From Prinsepia uniflora (lineage: Eukaryota; Streptophyta; Magnoliopsida; Rosales; Rosaceae), in contig CM064871.1 of NCBI GenBank assembly GCA_032719365.1, positions 57,441,056-57,505,055 of the forward strand: a DNA stretch of 64,000 bases, given 5' to 3'. Under the pieces are notes generated by a model that did not search any database, had not been told where the DNA came from, and saw only the letters and a list, made by a program, of their open reading frames with translations. Positions 47,063-56,500 of the stretch are shown piece by piece (within the stretch, counting starts at the first letter, position 1; each line of letters begins with the position of its first letter). Position numbers and translations under genes: made by a program.

Positions 47063-49918
47063 TGTAAAGACCGATCCCAAATTATCGGGATTAATTAAGA
47101 ATTAATGACGGATTAGTTAGGCTAATCGGAGATTAAACGAGGATTAATGGACGTTCATGAAGAAATTACAATATTGCCCCTAAACAAGGGTAAAAAGTTG
47201 ACTTTTGACCTGGGAGGTCCGATGGCCTAAGGTCGAGGACCGTTACGTAGATCAAGGTGATACGAATCCGTAGACAAGTGGCACGTCGAATTCGGACATT
47301 CGACGGAGAAGTTAAGGTTCATGGAAGTTCCGAGGAACTATTGCACGTTTTACGAGACAGCTTGACTTTTGTCTCAAGTGGGCCCCAGATATTTTCTCAG
47401 GCCCAATGGATGAGTGACAAGTGTCACTCATCCATTGCACACCTTCCCACATACATGCATCGTTCATTCCCTTTTCTGTTTCATCCCCATCCACCAACCC
47501 CAGCACCCTTCATTCCAATCCAAACCCAATCCCCCATATGATCATGTTTGAGACCCAGAGAAGGAGATGAGAGCAAGATGGTGGTGGCTGGCCAGCAGCA
47601 GCGCCGCCGTGGACGGCTTAGGACCCCTGCGCAAGGTAACCCAGTTACATCAAAATCTCCCTATTTTTTTTTTCAAACATGGGGGACGGTTTTAATGGAT
47701 TAGAATGGGTTTATTGGGTTGCTAGGGAGGTTTTAGGAAGGTTTTGGTGGTGGTTAGTGGCTGAGGAAGCCCTGGGGAAAATCTGGGAAACTCGAACTGT
47801 GACGAGGAAAATGAACCCTTGCACAAACAGGTTTCTATGAACAAATTAAGAAGTTTAGATTGATTAGGAAGAAAAAGGATGAAAAATGAAGAGGGAATAG
47901 CCTTGGACAGGTCATGCCGGTCCAGACGGACCAGAAGTGCAGAACAAACCGGACCGGCCTAGCCGAAGGACAGGGATGCACTGTAGCTGGCGCGTGGCTC
48001 CCACGTGCAGCCACTTCATGCCGCACGTGCAGGCGCGTGGGGGAGAGTTTGGGGAAACTTCCAACATATGAAATCATCTATTCAATGTAAAGAACATTTT
48101 GGGACTAGTTTCGTGTCGATCGGACGTCGTTTCGATATAGTTCGGGATGTCCGAAGGTTTAGGATCGACTTTAAAAATAGTTAAAAATTCTGAAAAATTA
48201 CGGGGCTTTAGTGAGGGGTTATTTAAGTAGTTAGTAACCCTCTAAATTAATTTTGACAGGCTCGGGAACCCCAGAGGTGACGATTGGCACGGGAGAGGCT
48301 TATGGCGCGCATATCGAGATGCAACTTCAGACGGTCTGTGAGTGTACCTTTCTTTCGAAATTGATGCATGCATAAATGTTTTATATGCTTTAAAATACAT
48401 GTTTTGTGACGCCATGAGTGTGTTTTTTTGTGGTAGTTAGTATTTACGTAATTGCACGTATTTTGAAATTTTCGATTTTATATGATGCTTATACGTGCTA
48501 TGTTTTCTGTGAGGGTTTAATGAATGAGTTTTGGATTTAGAAATATGAAATCGGTCATGAGACCCATTTCATTGGAAACCCTCGAACTTGGAGTCCATTT
48601 GATTTGACGAGAAATCGTGATGCAGGCCCATTTGAGTTATACGGTCGAGCCGAGGGCCCCGTTGATTAACGAATTCGAGCTTGAGGCCCAGTTGGTCATA
48701 ATATCAGGCTTGAGGCCCCTTTGATTGTGAAATCGGGCTTGAGGCCCTGTTGATTGTGAAATCGGGCTCGAAGCCCCGTTGAGTCCTGGTTTCGGGCTTG
48801 AGGCCCGTTAGTTGTGATATCGTGCTAGAGGCCCAGTTGATTGTGAAATTGGGCTTAAGTCTCAGTTTGGTTTACGAAATGAGAATTCGGGCATGAGACC
48901 CTGTTGAACTGTGGATTTAGGCCGAGGCCTGTGAAAATGGATTTGAATCGGATTCGAGGAATCCTGTTGAGATTCGGGTATGAGACTCAGTTGAGAAAGG
49001 AAATTATTTGAAATGTATATACCCTCCATATGAGTTGATTGGTCTTCTCCAGACGTCGACCTGGAAAGTCACGATCCACTACTCGGAATGAGTATCCCCA
49101 TAGGGAGCACATTCCAGGAGTGGGAGTTATGATATGGTCTCGGACTGGGTCTGAAGACAGCCATCCAGACGTCGTAGATCTTGGATGTGGACAGAGCCTC
49201 CCAGATGGAGAATTCCTGCGGGTAGTCCTAGATGATGGATAAAGCCTCCCAGATGGAGAATTCCTGGGGGTAGACTCGGTGTGAGACCCCGAGTAGTGTG
49301 CACATTTATATATAGATGAATCGTGACATATATCGGGGATGTGTTACCTAGGGGTTGTGTGCCCCGAGTTGGCATCCTCTCGGAAGTGCCGAGGATGGCT
49401 TATACGTATGTTTATATGTATGAGGTTTTACGGAAAGTGATTTGGGGGCGGAGACCCCTTGTTCTTTGTTTTGGTATTTCACTGAGAATGGTTTTTGGCT
49501 GAGACCCACGTGTGTTGATTTGGGCAGAGTCCCGCATGATTGGTTTTGGGCTGAGTTCCTATGTACTTGATTTAAGGTTTTGGGCCAAGGCCCTAATGAT
49601 TATGTGAATGTTTGATAAATGGTTTTCGAATGCATGCATGTTTTCAATGAAGGGTATAAATGTCTTTTTGTGAAATGTTTTTATTAAAATATTTGTTTTG
49701 TACACTCACGACTTTTGGTGTTTTGAATGCCCTTCAGGTGCATCGCAGATGCGGGCTGTAGTAGAGACCGAGACATCACACTCCTCCTCCAAATCCTGGC
49801 GCTCTCTGGTAGTCCTGGTTGGACTAAGGATGGAATTATCCCTTGTCTGACACTTCGTGTCAGACGGGAGCAAGCACGTCTCACGTTAATCCCGAGGGAT
49901 TTGGGAAGGGTCCTGTCA
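47063..49918 (+). mobile_element. 3' LTR of element B
   Basis: 2.86 kb, starting TGTAAAGACCGATCCC and ending GGGTCCTGTCA. It is uninterrupted, so it shows the empty site of A3. It carries the perfect 34-bp palindrome (47404-47437), a GC-rich module near 47985-48040, arms GTGAGTGTAC (about 48338) and GTACACTCAC (about 49700), a GGGCTTGAGGCCC array (48545-48905) and the terminal hairpin (49845-49865). Confidence 0.93.
47404..47437. repeat. 34-bp perfect LTR palindrome
   Basis: Arms CAATGGATGAGTGACA and TGTCACTCATCCATTG are exact reverse complements separated by AG. Confidence 0.96.
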
Positions 49919-49923
49919 CAATC

Positions 49924-50480
49924 GGTCATACAATATAATGAGCAATTGCTCGTACTAGTTAGCTTCTAGCTAACTCTTGGCTAGCTTCTGGCTAGTTTCT
50001 CCAGTGTATGCTCCTGGTCATACTCATTGGAGGTGATGCAAAGGTATTCCACTTGCTTGTCATTAGTGGTTTCAATGTGATAACGGTTGGCTCGAATATC
50101 CGTAAATCTCGACAATGTTCTTCTGGAACTTGGAGAATAAAAATCTTATTGATGGTAATTCAGTATCATTCTACAATGTTCTTTTGTCATATCTCTCAGA
50201 GTATATCATTACCAGCTAGACAATAAATGTCCCCACAAAATATACATATTTATAGATTTAATTCAATTGGTCATATGCATGAGAATAAGTGTTTGAATTG
50301 AATTAAATCATATTCGAGCGAAAAAACACAATTTCGAATTATATTCATGCGTGGATTTGAAATCCTTAGAATGAATGATGTGTCATTCATTTCTTGCTTC
50401 GGGCAAGATATTACGATGATCATTATGTTTGAAGAATTTATGGAGGAAACTTCAAGTTCCCTTTTTTTCAACATTGCCGA
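49924..50480 (-). pseudogene. Copia element D, pol segment upstream of the B insertion
   Basis: Minus-strand reading gives SRRTLSRFTDIRANRYHIET and then VEYLCITSNEYDQEHTLEKL (about 50130 to 49985), matching the protease/pre-integrase linker of plant copia elements, followed near 49930 by LYDRL, which joins GHPG at 31388 once element B is removed. Upstream of 50150 the frame is lost. Confidence 0.8.
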
Positions 50481-52767
50481 ATTTATGAATTCAATGTTTA
50501 ATATGAACTACTAGTTTGCTTTAGTACTCATTTATGAACGTCTAATTCATTAAAATACATATGATTCTTAAATAAGTACTAAATAAATACTTGGAATTTA
50601 TGTAAACATTTAAGCAATGAATTAACACTAAATAAAAATTTAATAACTATTTGAATAAATACTTCAGGCATAAAAGAAAGTATACATTAAACAAATGCTT
50701 CTGGCATAAGATTTAAATATATGATATGAAAACAATTTAAATTAATGCTTTTGGCATTATATGATTTGATTAAACATACTTCTGGTATTAATAATGAATG
50801 GAAAAATACTTATGTATTAAATAGTACAAATAGTCATATAGTTGTGTAGTACAAAGCCCAATAAATGCAAACGAATTCCTATTTTTTTTTGGGCCAAGCC
50901 TAAGTGCTCGGACGTGGGCTAACGCTGAACTACAGGTCAAGCATGGGCCTTCTAAGCTGCACTTTAGGCACCTTTAGGTCTTTTGGGTCAAGCTAAAATA
51001 TGGGCCTTCTGGGCTTCCCTTTTCAAGCTTGGCTTGCTGGTTTTTGTATCAATTGTGACATGTGGCCTCTTGGGCCTGTTCGAAAATATGGGCCTTCTAG
51101 GCCTGCCTTTTTTTTTCCAGCCTGCTGGGCCTTGCAAACGGGCCTTTTTCTTATATTTAAGATAAAACAAAATATTTGGTTCCGTTCAACTTTTACTATG
51201 GATTATTGTGGCCTGCAGTCATTTGGGCCATTTCATATTGAATTTTTTTTCTTTGGGCTTTGGAGCCTGCGATCATTTGTCATTTCCGGGCATGTCGTAA
51301 GGTAAAGGTCAATGATGATCATCACGCATGATCATGGGCAATCATTATGCATACCAAATTTCCATCATTCAATATCCATCAACATCAATCATCATATGCA
51401 TCATGTCATTTAATATCATATTATCATTTAATTTATACCATCATCAAAATCAAAATCATAATCATCAAATCATAGCATATCATCATCATCCTCCTCATCA
51501 TATCATACCATTGTATGTATATCATATAGCGTCATATGCATCATGTATATCATCATATGTATATCATATATCATTATCATCATACCATCATCATCATCAT
51601 CATATTATCACATCATCATATATCATATCCATGTCACCATTAGCTAGCTCATCATGTATATCATATATCATGGTTATAGCATTGTGTATGTCATCATATC
51701 TAATTATGATATGTATATATAGCATACATAATATCATACTATCATCATAGTCATCATCATAACCATAGCATTATGCCATCAACTTGTCATCATGCATCAT
51801 CAGATCGGGCAATGAATTAAACAGGGACATACCTGATTTCGATCCTTCTAAACCGAATAGACCTGAAGCCTTCAGTCGTCTTCGGTCATGCTCCACCAAA
51901 AGAACTCGATGGCCTCGATGATGCCCCATCGAAGATTGTCCATCACCGCCTACCAAAGAAACCTCAGGTCTTCGTTCACTGCCCACCGAAGATTGTCGAT
52001 CACTTCACCTTCGACAACCATGGAGTAAGGTTAATCCATTCTTCAAGATTTTGGGAGAATCCAAATCCGAAATTAGAGAAAGAAAATCAAATTCTTTTCT
52101 CGGTGGTTCCAGAGTGGTCGCGCATCAACGACGGGGAATCCACCATCTCGCACCAAATCGCACTATCCCTGACGATGAGATCTCGAGACCGATGATCGAT
52201 GACGAGATTGCAAGGTTTTGTCGATTTCTTCTCGCCTCCAAACGCCAACGTCCCACTCTTTCAGGGAGTGCTTCACTGGGCTTCTGTGCGAGATGAGCCA
52301 TCTTCATCATTTTGATTTGTTCCTTAGTCCATCGCCTACTTCGGCCCCACTGTCCTCGTCGAAAGCTGTGATCGTGACTCACGAGATAGTCACCCAGTTC
52401 GTTAATCAAAGATCAAAAGCCTAGCGTCGTCCAGTCGTCGCGCGGGTGATCTTCTGCAGAGTCCAATCGAAGGCCTTTTCTATAAATCGAATGTGGATTT
52501 GGTGATTCCAAGTTCCAATTTGATGGGCAATGGGTAAGTTTCATCTAGGATTTTGGGCGAGGAGCCTTTTGGGATTCTTTTTGAATTTTGGGACACTCTC
52601 TGTGTGATTCGAATATTGGAGACAAAGTGCCCTAAATCCTTAACCTCTGCAGCCATTGCCCATGATTGAAGATGAAATTATCATCCTGAACATGGTGGTA
52701 AAAACATAAAAAAAAAATGTTGCTCATCTCCTGTGAATCGAAGAGAGGAAGTGTTGTGCTAATAACG
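50481..52767 (-). mobile_element. Copia element D, gag/leader end, unrecognised
   Basis: By position this should be gag and the leader of element D, but I recognise no gag motif. It comprises an AT-rich part (50481-50870), a part with repeated TGGGCCTTCTGGGC words (50890-51290), an ATC-rich simple repeat (51310-51780) and a GC-balanced part (51800-52740) with repeated TCTTCGGTGGGCAGTG-like words on the minus strand. It may include material from other insertions. Confidence 0.5.
51310..51780. repeat. ATC/ATATC-rich imperfect simple repeat
   Basis: About 470 bp of CATCATCAT, ATATCATCAT and related words, with runs such as CATCATCATCATCAT at about 51588. It generates a His/Ser/Ile-rich open frame (51328-51750) that is not a gene. 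Confidence 0.9.
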
Positions 52768-52901
52768 TATTGTGAACACGATCAGAATCATCTCATTCAT
52801 TCAATTAAAACCCTTTTATATAGGACTAGAATTAAGTTACAATATATAGACGAAAACGTCCTTACATAGAAATAGACATACACTTTAATATATTTACAAC
52901 A
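52768..52901 (-). mobile_element. 5' LTR of copia element D
   Basis: 134 bp, about nine differences by eye from 21334-21467; followed by the duplication GGACC at 52902-52906. Its inner end reads TTCACAATA, so the terminal CA has mutated. Confidence 0.9.
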
Positions 52902-52906
52902 GGACC

Positions 52907-53542
52907 ATTGATCCACCCCGTATTTTTATATATTCACCTATTCACTATTAATAATAGCATATGACTGAATGAATTAGGTGATAATGATATGATTCTATAT
53001 AATAATGGGCAAGAATTTTGAACAAAAGTTCTGGTCGCCGTTCTTGTAAAAAGCAGAATTTTTTGTGTTAGTAAAATCGTAAGTACAAAATCGAGTTTAC
53101 AATGACTGCTGTCGCTGTCTAGAAAAATTGACCTTTATAATTGACAAAAAAGGGTCCCCCACAAGGCTTGACACTTGACAATTGAGATTATTAAGAAAGA
53201 AATTCGAGATTAAGATGAGAGAATCATTAGACCTCCTGGAAGAATTTTATAATAATAAAATTACATTGTTTAAAATGCAGAGATTATAATGAAAGGAAAC
53301 AAGAGAAGCTGATGCAGTGTCTTCTGGATGCCCAAAGGACCTGCATGTCATGCTATGACCAAAGCCTCTGTTCGGCCACCAATGAGTTGGATTGGACAGA
53401 CATTTCAGCCACCATGCATGTTTTATTACAATTGCAGTTTCAAAATTAAGGCACATAACATTCAAATTTCAAACAGTGCATTGACAACCAAGATGACGAT
53501 AGTCATTGAATAAGGATACCATATGATTCCTGCTCCGTAGCT
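52907..53542. other. Spacer and 3' untranslated region of the amine oxidase
   Basis: Between the copia shell and the amine oxidase stop codon. A minus-strand AATAAA at about 53422-53427, roughly 116 bp after the stop, is a candidate poly(A) signal. No other gene is recognised. Confidence 0.55.
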
Positions 53543-56500
53543 TTAGAGCTTTGCGAGTATCCCATTTTGAGGTTTTGCAGCCATCCCGTTGTCCTTGAGG
53601 TCCAAATCGCATGTATTTGGAGGGACATCCACCGCCGTTGAGCAGTTAAAGAACCCGTGAGGCTGCATTACAAATAGTACAGTATATCAGAGATGCATAT
53701 TCCTAGTGACATTGTTTGTAAAGAGAGAAGCCTTTGATCCCATGAAATGAAACTACTTAGTTAAAATTCACATGTTTAGCTAGCAATAGGTTAATAATAT
53801 GGTCAGAAATTTTGGAGTCGAGGATCATCTGCAGAAATTCAACAAAAACAAATAAATTATATACCATGAGTGTGAATCCAATCCTTTCCACAGGCATGAC
53901 CGGCCAGTCTTCTAGTCGAGGAATGTGTGTCACTCCGAATACATACCTGCAATAATTGATCATTTATCAGATCTTGCATCTGAACCTACACCAACATATA
54001 AAACAGATAGATGGGACTATCATTTCCCAACGGAACTCTTGATCCACTTTGTTCAATTTCACTTAGCCTACGGAGACCCTCTCCCAATTTCCAAACGTGG
54101 TATGAGGCCCATTTGATCCACATTGTTCTATTTTCTTATTTCGGCTAAAAATTAGGACTATTGCCGTCAGCCTTGGTAATATTTCCCCCCCTTTCAGTGT
54201 AGGATGCATACACATATACCACCAGCAAAACAAAAAACTTGTATATGCACATTAACATAATTTTATAGAGAAATAAAGGTCCACTCACCAAAGAACAATG
54301 TCAGCTTCTTCCAGCGATCGATTTTGCTTAACCCAAGTGGCCAGTCCCTCCCCAATGCGTGGATTTTGATTAGGAAATTCTCCTCCAGGATACATTTCAT
54401 CACGTGCATAAGATGTGACCCAAAGATTATGCTTCAAAAATGCAGCTCTTCTCAGGAATTTTGCCTCCGAACCAGCTAAAGGCAAACAATTTGAACCAGG
54501 CACTAGCTTGTAACCTGTTAGCTGCCCAGTCCGGTTGACATTTCTCGTGTTTCGGACCTGAAATAAGGAAAGATCCAGTGGCGTTCAAGCAATCAACAAA
54601 CTCGCTTAAATTGTACAGAAGAGAAAAAAAACAATCATTCCAGAGCAATAAAGGGTGTTATCTTACAATCCAATGGCGAGCAGATAAAGGATTACAATCA
54701 CGCATTGCTTGCAGCTCTGATTTCAGCAGTTCCTCCTCAGCATAGAAGGCATTGTTGTGAACATTATTCTTTCCTGGCTCTTCAACTTTAACATTCACTT
54801 CAACCACCTGAGGAAAATTTAGAAAGCAAAATAGCAAGAAATGGGGCTACAGTTAACAATACATTCAAGGAGCAAAACGAAAGAGAGAGATCGACTCCAA
54901 GGCCATAATTTGGTGAGCCCTACAATAAGTATAATCCTAATATGAAATTTTGAAAAATGAACAATACAAAAGACTGTATATTTTGAACATTTACTAACGC
55001 ATCGTTATCCATTTCAACAAACCCTGGAACATTACAGCCATAGGATAACATACAAACCAAGCATCAAAATCGAATGCAATAGAAACAAAGACACCGGGAA
55101 CAGGTTATCTACTCTTAACGGTTTTCATTCCAATTTTTCAACCCCTTCAAAAATATTTATCCCAAGAACTTCATATAGGTTCATATAGGCTCCTAGTCCT
55201 ATATTGTGGGGCCAGGAATAACCTCCAGATCTACACAAGCATCAGCTGATTTTTTCCACAACTACTCTATGATGAGGCAATGTTGATACAAAGTAAGGAA
55301 ACCTCAACACCCAAGGGAATCTCCTGGCCCAGCTCTATTGACTATTGAGCCATTTAATCAATTGACCCATAAAACACTTGAGGATCGACACAGTGCAGGA
55401 CAAGAATGCCAATGTTTATTACAGAAGTACTAAGAGAGCAAACATTGGAATTGAAATCACAGAAAGACAAGGCTACTTGGTCGTTCAAATCACTTTCAAT
55501 GGCTATCCATATTTCTTGCTAAAGATTTGACTTGATAGTGAAAAGGAACTTGGATGTTACTGTAATAATGTTACTGTAATAAATATATATATATTGGTAG
55601 ATTCTACCAACTCAATGAAAATATCCCAAGAATACATGTATGGACCTGATTGAAAGTTTCGCTAAGCTTACTACCAACTCAACACCCAAGGGAAGCTCCT
55701 GGCCCAGCTCTACTGACTATTGAGCCATTTAATCAATTGACCCATAAAACACTTAAAGATCGACACAATACAGGACATGAATGAAGAATGTTTATTACAG
55801 AAGTATTAAGAGAGCAAACATTGGAATTGAAATTACAGAAAGACAAGGCTACTTGGTCGTTCAAATCACTTTCAGTGGCTATCCATATTTCTTGCTAAAG
55901 ATTTGACTTGATAGTGAAAAGGAACTTGGATGCTAATTTAATAAATATATATATTGGTAGATTCTAAACCTACATAACAAAATACCGAAGCATATCAATG
56001 AAAAGATCCCAAGAATACATGTATGGACCTGATTGAAAGTTTCTCCAGGCTTACTATCAACTGCCATGTCCATACGAGCTACAAAAAATTGTTGATGCAC
56101 AGGTGCATATAGTCCAGGTGCAATAGTTGTACCATACTTCCGAGTTTCTCCAGGTTGCAGTGCACCTAAGCTTAGAATTCCTGTAAGTTTCACCTCAGCT
56201 TCAATATGTCCATCCTACAAAAGAAAGTTGATAAGCATCACTGTCACTTTAGGTGCTCAATTAAAACAACAAAAGCTACCAAGAGAAAGGGATCAGGGTA
56301 GGCCAAATGGATTAGAAGCACACAGATGCTTATTATGGTAAGGGCACCCAAATGCTACCATCAAGATGGTGGCCCAGCCTATCACAGTACTCGGCATCTG
56401 TAACTTATAAGTAGTATTGGTGAACATGCTGACACAGGTGATTCTCCTAATTAAGGTAATACAAGCAATTGACATCAACCAAGAAACCAAAGCAGAGGAT

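Larger units (their letters stand above)
31394..49918 (+). mobile_element. Element B, LARD-like non-coding LTR retrotransposon
   Basis: An 18.5-kb element with two ~2.9-kb LTRs (31394-37251 with a nested insertion, and 47063-49918), an initiator Met-tRNA primer site (37255-37270) and a polypurine tract (47049-47062). The target duplication is CAACC (31389-31393) against CAATC (49919-49923), one mismatch. Without the three solo LTRs the interior is only about 3.75 kb and encodes no gag or pol that I can recognise. The final NFEDEIHEGG-like codons before the polypurine tract, common at the end of plant gypsy polyproteins, suggest it derives from a gypsy element. It would depend on an autonomous partner for movement. 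Confidence 0.9.
21334..52901 (-). mobile_element. Ty1/copia element D, outer shell of the nested block
   Basis: Near-identical 134-bp LTRs at 21334-21467 and 52768-52901 (about nine differences by eye) are flanked by a perfect 5-bp duplication GGACC (21329-21333 and 52902-52906). Orientation is minus: the polypurine tract abuts the left LTR and the pol order runs right to left. Subtracting C2, A2 and element B with their duplications leaves about 6.6 kb. Recognisable protein remnants in order are the pre-integrase zinc region, integrase and reverse transcriptase, all with stops and frameshifts. It is the oldest layer of the tower. Confidence 0.92.

Noticed and set aside
51328..51750. Plus-strand 140-codon His/Ser/Ile-rich frame
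   Set aside because: Translation of an ATC-rich simple repeat.
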